A stretch of 40,339 nucleotides of DNA, taken from NCBI GenBank assembly GCA_902610845.1, contig CACLXJ010000007.1, forward strand, positions 1 to 40,339, in the 5' to 3' direction. The notes below the pieces were generated by a model. It was given only the letters and a program-made list of their open reading frames with translations. It was not told where the DNA came from and ran no database searches. This DNA comes from an uncultured Alphaproteobacteria bacterium (GTDB lineage Bacteria; Pseudomonadota; Alphaproteobacteria; HIMB59; GCA-002718135). Position numbers and translations under genes: made by a program. Of this stretch, positions 23,835 to 32,891 are shown one piece after another (positions within the stretch are counted from its first letter, which is position 1; every line of letters begins with the position of its first letter).

Positions 23835-25019
23835 ATGCTATTCAATGTATTGAAAAAACTAAATTTTGATGGAACATTAGAAATTATAGATTCTAATGAC
23901 AAGATTTATAAATTTGGAAATTCAAACCCTCACGTTTGTATAAAATTAAAAAATAAATCTATTGAAAGAAAACTATTCTTAAACCCTAATCTTCATATGG
24001 GTGAAGCATATATGAATGAGGAGTTAGTTGTTGAAAAAGGCACTATAGAAGACTTTCTTAATTTAATGACTAATTCTTACGATGACTTTATTTCTAACAA
24101 TAAGTTTTATAAATTTTATGAATATTTATCTTCTATATTTATGCCATTTCAGCAAATTAATCAGCTTATAAATTCAAAAAAAAATGTAGCACACCACTAC
24201 GACATAAATGAGGATTTATATAAATTATTTCTTGATAAGGATATGCAATACTCTTGCGCTTATTTTCACAATCCCAATATGAGTTTGGATCAGGCACAGA
24301 AAGATAAAAAACAACATATAATTAAAAAACTTCAAATTACAGAAAATATGAATGTTCTTGATATTGGTTGTGGTTGGGGAGGAATGGCAATTGAAATAGC
24401 TAAATCTACTGGAGCCAAAGTTAAAGGAATTACGCTTTCAGAAAATCAATTTAAAACTGCATCTGAGCGAGTACAAAAAGAAGGTTTGGCTGATAAAGTT
24501 TCTTTTGCACTACAAGATTATAGAAATGAGACTGAAAAATATGATCGTATAGTATCAGTTGGAATGTTTGAGCATGTTGGTGTTAAATATTTTAAAACTT
24601 ACTTAATTAAAGCTAACGATATTTTGAAAGATAATGGAGTTTTTCTTTTACATACAATTGGTCAAAGGAGCAAACCAACTGCTACTAGTCCTTGGATAAG
24701 AAAATATATTTTTCCTGGGGGTTATATCCCATCATTATCTGAAATCATGAATGAAACAGAGAAACTTAATATAAATGTAACAGATGTTGAAGTTTTAAGA
24801 TTACATTACGCTCATACTATTTCACGATGGTATCAAAATGTTATCGAAAATAAAGATAAAATTATAAAGATGTTTGATAAGCGTTTTTTTAGAATGTGGG
24901 AGTTTTATCTATTGGCAAGCAAGTATTCCTTTGTAAATATGGGTAATGTTGTTTTCCAAATACAAATTGCAAAAAATATTAACAATTTGCCTCTCACAAG
25001 AAATTATATCTACAACTAA
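23835..25019 (+). CDS. cfa: Cyclopropane-fatty-acyl-phospholipid synthase family methyltransferase
   Basis: Adds a methylene bridge from S-adenosylmethionine to unsaturated acyl chains of membrane lipids. It has 394 residues. An N-terminal lipid-side domain (about 1-120, with NPNLHMGEAYMNEELVVEKG) precedes HHYDINEDLYKLFLDKDMQYSCAYF. The SAM-binding LDIGCGWGG (D176-G183) and KVKGITLSENQ follow, then SVGMFEHVG and FPGGYIPS. All are standard CFA-synthase landmarks. It is likely transcribed from its own promoter just upstream. Related SAM enzymes making furan or methylated fatty acids cannot be excluded. Confidence 0.93.
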   Translation: MLFNVLKKLNFDGTLEIIDSNDKIYKFGNSNPHVCIKLKNKSIERKLFLNPNLHMGEAYMNEELVVEKGTIEDFLNLMTNSYDDFISNNKFYKFYEYLSSIFMPFQQINQLINSKKNVAHHYDINEDLYKLFLDKDMQYSCAYFHNPNMSLDQAQKDKKQHIIKKLQITENMNVLDIGCGWGGMAIEIAKSTGAKVKGITLSENQFKTASERVQKEGLADKVSFALQDYRNETEKYDRIVSVGMFEHVGVKYFKTYLIKANDILKDNGVFLLHTIGQRSKPTATSPWIRKYIFPGGYIPSLSEIMNETEKLNINVTDVEVLRLHYAHTISRWYQNVIENKDKIIKMFDKRFFRMWEFYLLASKYSFVNMGNVVFQIQIAKNINNLPLTRNYIYN

Positions 25020-25069
25020 ACAGTTTATATTTATTGAATTTCCAAGATAGGTAATATAATCTTTTATTT

Positions 25070-26095
25070 ATGGCACTAACCCTTAATAATTATATAATTA
25101 GAGCATCAATTTTCTTAGTCGCTGTCTTTGTTATTATTGTTCTACTATACCCAGTCTTACAAAATGCTTTTTTATCAAATATCTTTATCAACATTATAAT
25201 ATTATTAGCCTTAGTAATTGGTATTGTATTTAATTTTTTTCATCTCATTAACTTAAATTATAAATATATATCGTACTCCAACTTTAATATTACAAATTCT
25301 ATAGAAGCATTCTCTACTTTAAGAGGGCAAGACAAAAATATTTCTCTTGAGTTAAAAAATCTTGATGGAAAGTTTTTTTTCAAAAGTTCATCAATAAATA
25401 GATTAATAGAAAACTCTGATATGACTTTAGTAAGTATAAGAGAAACTTCACGCTACTTAGTTGGTTTATTAGTTTTCTTGGGTCTGCTAGGAACTTTTTG
25501 GGGTCTCCTTAAAACAATTGGTTCAGTAGGTAATGTTATTAGCGGTTTAGGTATAGACGATACAAATGTTGCAGGTTTTTTTAACTCTCTCAAAGATGGA
25601 TTAAATGCTCCACTTGAAGGAATGAGCATTGCATTTAGCAGTTCTTTGTTAGGTTTAACCGGCTCTTTAATATTAGGATTACTTGACTTAAACCTAGGAC
25701 AAGCTCAAAATAAATTTAGCCAATATTTTGAAAAAATACTTAATAGCAATTCTTCTCCAGATTTTTCTAGAGTAGAAGATAAGCCTACTGGTGAAGCAAT
25801 TCAAAAAATCTATGACAATTTGGAAAACCTATTAAGCACTTTTAAAAAATCATCTGAGAACCAGACAAAAATATCTAATAATCTAGATAAGTTTAATGAA
25901 ATACTTAACAAAATTAATTCTAACTCCTCAAATCTTGATAAACAATTATCAAACTTCTTATCTTCACAATTAAATACGCAATCCACTCTAATCAACCTGT
26001 CAGAAGCTTTAAGTAAAAACGGAATATTAGAAGCAAAAACAATAAAAGAGTATTTTCAGAAAATTGAAAAAGAACTGAAGAAAATTAAAAAATAA
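25070..26095 (+). CDS. MotA/TolQ/ExbB-type membrane motor subunit with cytoplasmic coiled-coil tail
   Basis: A 341-residue membrane protein. Predicted spans are at about 12-30, 38-58, 129-150 and 185-207. LVGLLVFLGLLGTFWGLLKTIG and PLEGMSIAFSSSLLGLTGSL are the conserved MotA/ExbB channel helices. The C-terminal 100 residues are Ser/Asn/Leu-rich helix. It is followed after 2 bases by a MotB-like partner, so the pair should form a proton-driven stator-type complex. No flagellar or Ton genes are nearby. TTGAAT (25034) and TATAAT (25055-25060) stand just before the ATG, suggesting a near-leaderless mRNA. Confidence 0.82.
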   Translation: MALTLNNYIIRASIFLVAVFVIIVLLYPVLQNAFLSNIFINIIILLALVIGIVFNFFHLINLNYKYISYSNFNITNSIEAFSTLRGQDKNISLELKNLDGKFFFKSSSINRLIENSDMTLVSIRETSRYLVGLLVFLGLLGTFWGLLKTIGSVGNVISGLGIDDTNVAGFFNSLKDGLNAPLEGMSIAFSSSLLGLTGSLILGLLDLNLGQAQNKFSQYFEKILNSNSSPDFSRVEDKPTGEAIQKIYDNLENLLSTFKKSSENQTKISNNLDKFNEILNKINSNSSNLDKQLSNFLSSQLNTQSTLINLSEALSKNGILEAKTIKEYFQKIEKELKKIKK

Positions 26096-26097
26096 TA

Positions 26098-27864
26098 ATG
26101 TCTACTAGGTCTTTAAGAAATAGACTTGCTGATACAACAAACATATGGCCTGGTTTTGTTGATGTATTAGCCACTCTGTTAATAGTAATTATATTTGTGC
26201 TAATGGTTTTTACTGTTTCACAAATATATCTTAGTGATGCCATATCCGGGCGAGATAAGGCACTTGAAGATTTAAGAATACAAATAAATGAATTATCTAA
26301 AATACTTGTTATAGAAACTAAGAATAAGGAAGAAGCGCTATCAACTCTTTCTGAAACAGAAAAAAAACTTGAAGATACAGAATCGAATTTACAAAGCGAA
26401 CAATTATTAAGTGAGCAATTACAAACAGATGTTGCAAAAAAAAGATCAGAAATATTTGTTCAGGAACAAAATATAATTGCTTTATCTGAGCAAATTACCA
26501 GCCTTTTAAAAGAATTAAGAATAGTTGCAAATGCATTAGAAACTTATGAAGGACAAAAAATTACTTTACTTGAAACTGAGGGACTTGGAGAGCGAATTAA
26601 TAAAGCACTTGCAACAAGAATTGATCAACTAAAAATTCTTAATAAAGAATTAGATAATGCTAATTTTAAACTACTTGAAAGTGATAAATCTCTAAAATCC
26701 ACAATTACAGAATTAAATGAGAAGAATAAAAATTTAATGGCCATTAACGAAAGTTTGGGTTTAGAAGAGGGAGGGATTGAAGAGCAGTTACTTGCTATTA
26801 AAAATAAAAATGAAAAACTCTTAAGTTTAAATAATGAATTAGAAAAGACGAATGTTGAGCTATCATTAAGAGATGAAGAATTACAAAGTCAAATATCCCA
26901 ATATCAAGAACTAATGAATGATCTTTTAGAAATTAATGATAGTCTGGACTTAAAAGATGCGTCACTTAATGAGCAACTTGATGCAATTAGGTTTAAAAAT
27001 GAAGAATTGGCAAGGTTAAATAAAGATTTAATTCAGAAAGATAGCACCATTTTTAATCTGCGAGGGAAAATATCAGAGCTTAATAATGTTCTTTCTTTGT
27101 CAGAAGATAAACAAAAACAACAACTTGAAAATCTTGAGCTACTTCAAAGTCAAATTGTTTCATTAGAACAAGAAAATCAAACACAAAAAGAAACTTCTCT
27201 TGAAGAAATTAAAAATATGGAAATACAATCTTCAAAAACCTTGGAACAGGTAGAAATTCTTTCTAATCAAATTGATACCTTACAAAAAGAAATTGCTACA
27301 CTTAATAATGCTCTAGAAGCTAGTGAAAGTCAGGCTTTGATTAAAGATTTAGAAATAGAAGTACTTGGTGAAAAATTAAATAAGGCCCTTACATCTAAAG
27401 TATTTGAACTCCAAAAATATAGATCTGAGTTTTTTGGTAAACTACAATCTATTTTAGGCGATAGAAAAGACATCAAAATTGTAGGAGATAGATTTATTTT
27501 TGAATCAGAACTTCTTTTTGATTCTGCTTCAGCAGATTTACAACTCTCTGGTAAAGAAAAATTAAGTGAAATTGGACTTACTTTAAAAGAGACTACTAAT
27601 GATATTCCATCAGATATTGACTGGATTATCATGGTAGAAGGACACACTGACAAAAAACCTATACAGACAATTAGATATCCATCTAACTGGGAATTATCTT
27701 CAGCTAGAGCTAATACAGTTTTAAAACTTCTTCTTGATCTTGGTTTTCCACCAAATAGATTAGCATCAGCAGGATATGGAGAGTTTTTTCCTATAAGTGA
27801 TGGAGAAACTGAGAGTGATCTACAGCAAAATAGAAGGATTGAATTAAAGCTCACTTCTCGCTAA
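26098..27864 (+). CDS. MotB-like protein: one membrane span, long coiled coil, C-terminal OmpA peptidoglycan-binding domain
   Basis: A 588-residue partner of the preceding MotA-type protein. The N-terminal WPGFVDVLATLLIVIIFVL span carries D22, matching the ion-carrying Asp of MotB. Residues about 50-440 are almost pure coiled coil, including a 63-residue tandem repeat (I216-about 248 repeated at I279-about 311; 63 is nine heptads). LGERINKAL (163-171) recurs as LGEKLNKAL (423-431). The OmpA-like domain (about 450-588) has FDSASADLQLSGKEKL, VEGHTDKKP and LQQNRRIELKL. It likely reaches across the periplasm to anchor on the cell wall. Confidence 0.85.
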   Translation: MSTRSLRNRLADTTNIWPGFVDVLATLLIVIIFVLMVFTVSQIYLSDAISGRDKALEDLRIQINELSKILVIETKNKEEALSTLSETEKKLEDTESNLQSEQLLSEQLQTDVAKKRSEIFVQEQNIIALSEQITSLLKELRIVANALETYEGQKITLLETEGLGERINKALATRIDQLKILNKELDNANFKLLESDKSLKSTITELNEKNKNLMAINESLGLEEGGIEEQLLAIKNKNEKLLSLNNELEKTNVELSLRDEELQSQISQYQELMNDLLEINDSLDLKDASLNEQLDAIRFKNEELARLNKDLIQKDSTIFNLRGKISELNNVLSLSEDKQKQQLENLELLQSQIVSLEQENQTQKETSLEEIKNMEIQSSKTLEQVEILSNQIDTLQKEIATLNNALEASESQALIKDLEIEVLGEKLNKALTSKVFELQKYRSEFFGKLQSILGDRKDIKIVGDRFIFESELLFDSASADLQLSGKEKLSEIGLTLKETTNDIPSDIDWIIMVEGHTDKKPIQTIRYPSNWELSSARANTVLKLLLDLGFPPNRLASAGYGEFFPISDGETESDLQQNRRIELKLTSR

Positions 27865-27905
27865 TTTGCCTTAAATTTAACATAAACTGATCATAAAAAA
27901 TTGAT

Positions 27906-28409
27906 ATGAGATTTTTAATTTTATTTGTATCTAGTTTGTTTAGCTCTTACTCTGTATTTGCTGCTTGTAGTGACCAACCAGCAAATGAGGTTGATTGGAC
28001 TAATTGTAATTTTGTAGAAAATCTAGATCTATCTGGTACCGGCCTGGCAAATTCTCAAATGTCAGGAGTCAATTTATCTTTATCTAATTTTGAAAAATCT
28101 CAGCTTAACAACTCAAATTTATCCATAGGTAATTTTATCTTCTCAAATTTTAGTAATTCAAATTTATATGCTTCAAATTTACAAGGAGCAAATTGCAATA
28201 ATGCTAATTTTGACAATGCAAATCTTGCTAAAGTAAACTTTGAAGGATCCAATCTTTTTGGAGCAACTTTTAAAGGTGCAAATCTGTATGATGCTAATCT
28301 TCTTGGTGCTAACATATCAGGTGCAATTTTTGATGAAGCAAATTTGTCGAATGCAGTTTGGGTAGATGGTAAAAAATGTGCTCTTGGATCTATAGGCAGT
28401 TGCCAATAA
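27906..28409 (+). CDS. Secreted pentapeptide-repeat protein
   Basis: A 167-residue protein with a signal peptide (hydrophobic LILFVSSLFSSYSVF, cleavage near VFAA). About 20 pentapeptide repeats of the A(N/D)Lxx type follow from residue 38 to 150 (NLDLSG, NLYASNLQGANCNNANF, ANLYDANLLGANISGA). It should fold as a right-handed quadrilateral beta-helix in the periplasm. Cys pairs near each end (CSDQ...NCNF and KKCALGSIGSC) may cap the fold by disulphides. Function unknown; export argues against a gyrase-protecting role. Confidence 0.88.
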   Translation: MRFLILFVSSLFSSYSVFAACSDQPANEVDWTNCNFVENLDLSGTGLANSQMSGVNLSLSNFEKSQLNNSNLSIGNFIFSNFSNSNLYASNLQGANCNNANFDNANLAKVNFEGSNLFGATFKGANLYDANLLGANISGAIFDEANLSNAVWVDGKKCALGSIGSCQ

Positions 28410-28537
28410 TTTTTTTATTTCTTTTTATTTACAGTTGCAAAATGTCAACCGTATCTGAAATACAAAAAAATGATGATAATAAAGTTAATTTTAAGATCTC
28501 AGGAAGTAAAGAAACCGGTATTCAAATAAATAACTAA
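28400..28537 (+). CDS. Candidate tiny lipoprotein (TTG start)
   Basis: Reading from TTG at 28400 gives 45 residues: MPIIFLFLFIYSCKMS, then a polar tail ending GSKETGIQINN, stop at 28535-28537. The hydrophobic run followed by IYSC looks like a lipoprotein signal with a lipobox Cys at residue 13. It overlaps the end of the pentapeptide gene by 10 bases, the spacing style of this genome. A shorter ATG start at 28442 (31 residues) would lose the lipobox. Only a weak AGG precedes the TTG. Function unknown. Confidence 0.4.
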   Translation: MPIIFLFLFIYSCKMSTVSEIQKNDDNKVNFKISGSKETGIQINN

Positions 28538-28583
28538 AATATTAATTTACTTTTATTAAATTTAATGATTTGACCTTTTAACA

Positions 28584-29486
28584 ATGAGTCAAAATTCTTA
28601 TTTATATGCTTTTAGTGTAGTTTTTCTTGCTGGAATTTTTTGGAGTTTTGGCGCGTTGACCGTTAGATATATGGTGGATGGTCATCAATATGTTTTTCAA
28701 TATTTATTTTATAGAGGTTTAACAATTTCAATTATTCTTCTTATATATTTATTTTTTCGTGAAGGTTTTGCTTTTTATAAAAATTTTCTCAAAATAGGAA
28801 TACCATCTATACTTGGAGGTTTATTTCTAGCAACAGCTTTTACTGGGTTCATCTTTTCTATTACTATGACTACGGCTGCGGTTACATTATTTATGTTAGC
28901 AGCCATGCCCTTTATTGCAGCCATTGTTGGTTATTTTGTTCTTGGCGAAATACTTAAAAGATCAACATTAATTGCAATGGTTGTAGCATTCATAGGTGTT
29001 TGCGTAATGATTATAAATGACAGTATTTCTGGAACTGCTTTAGGTGCAATAATAGGATTTATTTCTGCAACTGGTTTTGCATTATACACGGTAACAATAA
29101 GATGGAAACCTGAAACACCAAAATTCACAACAGTTGTTTTAGCGGGGATATTTTGCACAATTTTTGCATTCTTTATTTTAGGCTTCTCTTTTGAACCTTT
29201 TATTTTGATGCCTGAAATAAATAGTTATTTGAGTATACTTCATGGAATAATTGTTGCAGCTGGCTTAATACTTTACAGTCTTGGAGCAAAATACTTACCC
29301 TCAGCTGAGCTAGCACTTTTATCGTTAATGGAAGTTGTTGGAGGAGTTCTGTGGGTTTGGCTACCTATTTTTGGAATTAATGAAGTACCAAGTACAACTG
29401 TAATAATTGGAGGTTTTATAATAACTTTAGCTGTAGTTTATTATGGTTTTGCCGCAAGGCAGATTGATATCAATATTAAAACTTAA
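28584..29486 (+). CDS. EamA/DMT-family membrane transporter
   Basis: A 300-residue inner-membrane protein with ten hydrophobic spans in two repeated halves, the drug/metabolite transporter (EamA) pattern. Landmarks are [17 protein letters not shown] in the first span and [31 protein letters not shown] closing the first half. The matching [18 protein letters not shown] closes the second half. Substrate cannot be told from sequence. It ends in the tetramer TTAA shared with the stop of the convergent hemA gene. A TTGACC lies 9 bases before the ATG, too near to be its -35. Confidence 0.88.
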   Translation: MSQNSYLYAFSVVFLAGIFWSFGALTVRYMVDGHQYVFQYLFYRGLTISIILLIYLFFREGFAFYKNFLKIGIPSILGGLFLATAFTGFIFSITMTTAAVTLFMLAAMPFIAAIVGYFVLGEILKRSTLIAMVVAFIGVCVMIINDSISGTALGAIIGFISATGFALYTVTIRWKPETPKFTTVVLAGIFCTIFAFFILGFSFEPFILMPEINSYLSILHGIIVAAGLILYSLGAKYLPSAELALLSLMEVVGGVLWVWLPIFGINEVPSTTVIIGGFIITLAVVYYGFAARQIDINIKT

Positions 29487-30718
29487 ATATTTCCTATAAC
29501 TTTATTAATATTTTTCCTTGGTAAATTATTTTTAGACCAAACTATATCAAGAGCCTTAATCATTTTTTCAATATGCTCTTTTCTATGTTTTGGAGTAACT
29601 GTTATTCTTAGTCTTTCTAGACCCTTAGGTACAGTTGGATAAAAAATTGGTTGTGCATAAATACCATGATCTTCAATTAAATCTTTAGATACTTTCTTAC
29701 ATAAAAAAGGATCATTAATTAACACTGCTACAATATGAGAATTTGTATCTAAGTAAGGAATAGCTAAAGAGTCTAAATTTTGTCTAATTAGAGCTGCATT
29801 TTCTCTTATTCTTATCCTAAGTTGTTCTGCAAGAGAGACGATATCGATTGCTTTAGATGCTCCGGCGGCAATTGAAGGGCAAATAGACGTAGTAAAGATA
29901 AAACCTGGTGCAAAACTCCTAATATAGTCAATTATTTCAGAACTAGCTGCAATGTATCCACCCATTTGACCAAATGCTTTAGCTAAAGTTCCATTAATAA
30001 TATCTATTTTATTTTCAACACCCATTTCTACAGCAATACCTCTGCCTTCTTCACCATATAATCCTACCGAATGAACTTCATCAAGATAAGTCATACAATT
30101 ATATTTTTTTGCTAATTCAACTATCTTTATAATTGGAGATCTTATACCTTCCATAGAATACAAACTTTCAAATACTATAAGCTTAGGATTATCAGCATCG
30201 GCTTGTTTTAGTAATGCCTCTAAATGATCTACATCATTATGATTAAAAATATGACATTTAGCTCCACTATTTTTAATACCTTGAATTAATGAAGCATGAT
30301 TTAATTCATCAGAAAATATTTCAATATCTTTAATTTTTTTTCCTAAAGTCCATAAAGTTGATTGGTTTGCTGTATATGCTGAAGCAAAAACTAATGCTGA
30401 CTCTTTATTATGAATGTTTGCAAGTTTCTTTTCAAGTTCAGTGTGATAACTTGATGTGCCTGAAATATTTCTTGTACCTCCTGAACCAGATCCATATTCA
30501 AGTAGTGTTTTTACTATTTCGTTTACCACTTCAGGATGCTGACTCATATTTAGATAATCATTAGAGCACCAAACCTCAACTTCTCTTTCTTTATTTCTGA
30601 AACTTTCATCTGCATTTGGGAAACTTTTTATAGGCCTATCTATGTTTCTAAATTCTCTATAGAGACCCTGTTCTTTGAGATTTTTCAGTTCAGATTTGAA
30701 GAAGTCTTTATATTCCAT
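29483..30718 (-). CDS. hemA: 5-aminolevulinate synthase
   Basis: Condenses glycine with succinyl-CoA to 5-aminolevulinate, the first haem precursor in the C4 (Shemin) pathway typical of alphaproteobacteria. From the ATG at 30718 (MEYKDFF) it has 411 residues and the PLP lysine is K247 ([11 protein letters not shown]), one off the well-known K248 of Rhodobacter. An in-frame ATG at 30739 would add MVRYLIN and is less likely. [25 protein letters not shown] and [12 protein letters not shown] are further family motifs. It lies 55 bases after the cytochrome b561 gene on the same strand. Confidence 0.96.
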   Translation of the reverse strand: MEYKDFFKSELKNLKEQGLYREFRNIDRPIKSFPNADESFRNKEREVEVWCSNDYLNMSQHPEVVNEIVKTLLEYGSGSGGTRNISGTSSYHTELEKKLANIHNKESALVFASAYTANQSTLWTLGKKIKDIEIFSDELNHASLIQGIKNSGAKCHIFNHNDVDHLEALLKQADADNPKLIVFESLYSMEGIRSPIIKIVELAKKYNCMTYLDEVHSVGLYGEEGRGIAVEMGVENKIDIINGTLAKAFGQMGGYIAASSEIIDYIRSFAPGFIFTTSICPSIAAGASKAIDIVSLAEQLRIRIRENAALIRQNLDSLAIPYLDTNSHIVAVLINDPFLCKKVSKDLIEDHGIYAQPIFYPTVPKGLERLRITVTPKHRKEHIEKMIKALDIVWSKNNLPRKNINKVIGNI

Positions 30719-30773
30719 ATTTATTAGATATCTCACCATATCTTTAATTGTAAGTGTTTAATTGAATGAATTG

Positions 30774-31337
30774 TCACACCTTATTTCTACTAAAAGCCAT
30801 TCTTTTCCAAACTCCATATTTATCCTTAATCATAAATCGATGGTATAATGCTGCCGCAATATGAAGTGAAAAAACAGCTGTTAAAATAAGAGCTGAGTAA
30901 TAGTGTATAATTAGTGCATCAGGATAAAGAATAAAGTTTTCTTCAATTAGAGGTGGTATTTTAATTAATCCCAAAAGGTAAACATCTCCTCCTTCTAACC
31001 AGGTCATCAAAGTACCTTGTATGGGTATAAGAATTACCAACCCATACAGAATAAAATGAACTAAATTTGAAACTAATTTATGAAATAATGGAATGTTTTC
31101 ATATTTTGGATGAGTATTAAATATGTATTTCCAAATTAACCTAAGCACAACTAAACTAAATACTACGGTGCCAAAAAATTTATGTGTAATAATAAAACCC
31201 ATCTTAAGAGGCGAAAATTCCATATTATGAAGGCTAATACCTGTTGCAACTTGCCAAAAAAGAAGAAGTGCTAATGACCAGTGAAATAGCTTTGCAACTA
31301 AGCCCCAAGAAGATTTTGTACCTTTAAATTCAACCAT
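30774..31337 (-). CDS. Cytochrome b561 family membrane haem protein
   Basis: A 187-residue inner-membrane protein with four spans and haem-ligand histidines H19 (LFHWSLALLLF), H52 (ITHKFFGT) and later His in VLHFIL-like HFILYG and SLHIAAALYHRF. This is the bacterial b561 group that passes electrons from or to quinone, for example quenching superoxide at the membrane. It is placed directly before hemA on the minus strand and divergent from the hemC gene (42 bases between starts), so a haem user is embedded in the haem-synthesis cluster. Confidence 0.9.
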   Translation of the reverse strand: MVEFKGTKSSWGLVAKLFHWSLALLLFWQVATGISLHNMEFSPLKMGFIITHKFFGTVVFSLVVLRLIWKYIFNTHPKYENIPLFHKLVSNLVHFILYGLVILIPIQGTLMTWLEGGDVYLLGLIKIPPLIEENFILYPDALIIHYYSALILTAVFSLHIAAALYHRFMIKDKYGVWKRMAFSRNKV

Positions 31338-31379
31338 TACTTATTTTATTATATAGTGCTATCTAAAGAAATATAATCA

Positions 31380-32888
31380 ATGAAAATTAGAGTTTTATCG
31401 AGAAAAAGTGACTTAGCAGTAATTCAAGCTCGTGAATTTTCTGAGTATTTGCAATCAAAATATCCTTTTGTAGAAATAGAATTTTTAACAAGAAGTACCT
31501 CAGGAGATAAAGATCTTAAAACTCCTCTTTCTGAAATGCCAACGGAAGGAGTTTTTACAAATGATTTAAGGGATGAATTAATAAATAATAAATGTGATCT
31601 AATTGTTCACTCTTGGAAGGATCTTCCAATTGAAGTTGGTGATAAAACTAAAATAGCCGCAACATTAAAACGAGCTGATAAACGAGATATATTATTCTTA
31701 AAAAAAAACAAAACTATGGATAGTAATAAAATTACCATTCTTTGCTCGTCTCCAAGAAGACAATACAATTTAGAAAATTTTATTAAAAATTATCTTCCAC
31801 AAAAGTTTGATAAAGTTAATTTTGAAAATATAAGGGGTAACATACCTACTAGATTTAAAAAATTTTTGGAAAACACTCATAGTGATGGCTTTATTGTTGC
31901 CAAAGCAGCAATTGATAGATTGCTTTTAAATAATTATTCTGAATTCAATCAATTAAAAACAACTTTAAAAAAATATATTAATGAATGTTTGTGGTCTGTT
32001 TTACCATTGTCTATAAACCCTTGTTCTCCTGGACAAGGTGCTCTAGCTATTGAAACAAGAATTAAAGATAATAAACTTAATGATATTTTAAAAGATATTA
32101 ATGTTACTGAAGATTATTCAAATGTTACTGAAGAAAGAAGTATTTTAAAAAACTATGGAGGAGGATGTCATCAAAAAATAGGAGTATCTTATATCTCTCA
32201 TAAATTAGGAACAGTTGTTTCTAAAAGAGGTGAGGATGAAAATGGAAATCATTTTGAGAGCTGGGATTTTATTGATCCAAAGGATATAAGTTTTTCTAGT
32301 AATACAACAGATGAAATTTATCCTGAAAATTTAAAAAATTATAAAATATTTTCTAGAAAACAATTAAATGAAAATGTTGAAGATATAAATAATTTACAAA
32401 ATAAATGTATTTATGTTTCACGAATTAGCTCAATCCCAGATAAGTCAAATATCCAATCAAATAATGTTATTTGGACTAGTGGTTTAAGAACATGGAAAAA
32501 TTTATCTGAAAGAGGTATTTGGGTTAATGGAACTTCAGATGGTTTGGGTGAGGATTTTGATAAAGATATTAATGCACTTACAAATAATCCTTGGGTTAAA
32601 TTAACTCATTTTCAATCTCCTGAAAGTTCGATAAAAAATAAAATTGAGACGTATGAATTGGAGTCCATTGATTTTAAAATAGATATAGAAAAGAAAAAGT
32701 ACTTTTATTGGATGAGCAGTTCAGCTTTTAAGGCGAGTATTAATAAATATCCTAAAATTATAGAAAAATATCATTTTTGTGGCCCAGGAAATACTTACAA
32801 TGAGATTAGTAAAATATTAGGTAATGATAAAAATCTTTTTGTTGAGCTATCTTATGATAGTTGGAAGAAAAAATTATTAAAAGCCTAA
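31380..32888 (+). CDS. hemC: Porphobilinogen deaminase with C-terminal HemD-like (uroporphyrinogen-III synthase) extension
   Basis: A 502-residue protein, about 190 longer than normal HemC. Residues 1-300 are hydroxymethylbilane synthase: SRKSDLAVIQA, VHSWKDLP with catalytic D81, RGNIPTRFKK, PCSPGQGALAIE, and GGGCHQKIG with C263 as the dipyrromethane-cofactor Cys. Residues about 330-502 look like a diverged uroporphyrinogen-III synthase: CIYVSRISS, IWTSGLRTWKNL, YFYWMSSSAF and FCGPGNTYNEI fit the sparse HemD pattern. This gives a bifunctional HemC-HemD candidate. It opens a plus-strand operon with hemE (gap 3 bases), hemH and hemF. The HemC half is certain; the HemD half is inference. Confidence 0.88.
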   Translation: MKIRVLSRKSDLAVIQAREFSEYLQSKYPFVEIEFLTRSTSGDKDLKTPLSEMPTEGVFTNDLRDELINNKCDLIVHSWKDLPIEVGDKTKIAATLKRADKRDILFLKKNKTMDSNKITILCSSPRRQYNLENFIKNYLPQKFDKVNFENIRGNIPTRFKKFLENTHSDGFIVAKAAIDRLLLNNYSEFNQLKTTLKKYINECLWSVLPLSINPCSPGQGALAIETRIKDNKLNDILKDINVTEDYSNVTEERSILKNYGGGCHQKIGVSYISHKLGTVVSKRGEDENGNHFESWDFIDPKDISFSSNTTDEIYPENLKNYKIFSRKQLNENVEDINNLQNKCIYVSRISSIPDKSNIQSNNVIWTSGLRTWKNLSERGIWVNGTSDGLGEDFDKDINALTNNPWVKLTHFQSPESSIKNKIETYELESIDFKIDIEKKKYFYWMSSSAFKASINKYPKIIEKYHFCGPGNTYNEISKILGNDKNLFVELSYDSWKKKLLKA

Positions 32889-32891
32889 AAA

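Noticed and set aside
25070-27864. Zorya-type anti-phage system
   Set aside because: The MotA/MotB-like pair recalls ZorA/ZorB, but no ZorC, ZorD or ZorE gene is adjacent; the neighbours are a lipid enzyme and a pentapeptide protein. The long coil is on the MotB-like partner, not the MotA-like one as in ZorA.
27906-28409. Pentapeptide protein as a quinolone-resistance (Qnr-like) factor
   Set aside because: It has a signal peptide and Cys pairs suited to the periplasm, so it would not meet gyrase.
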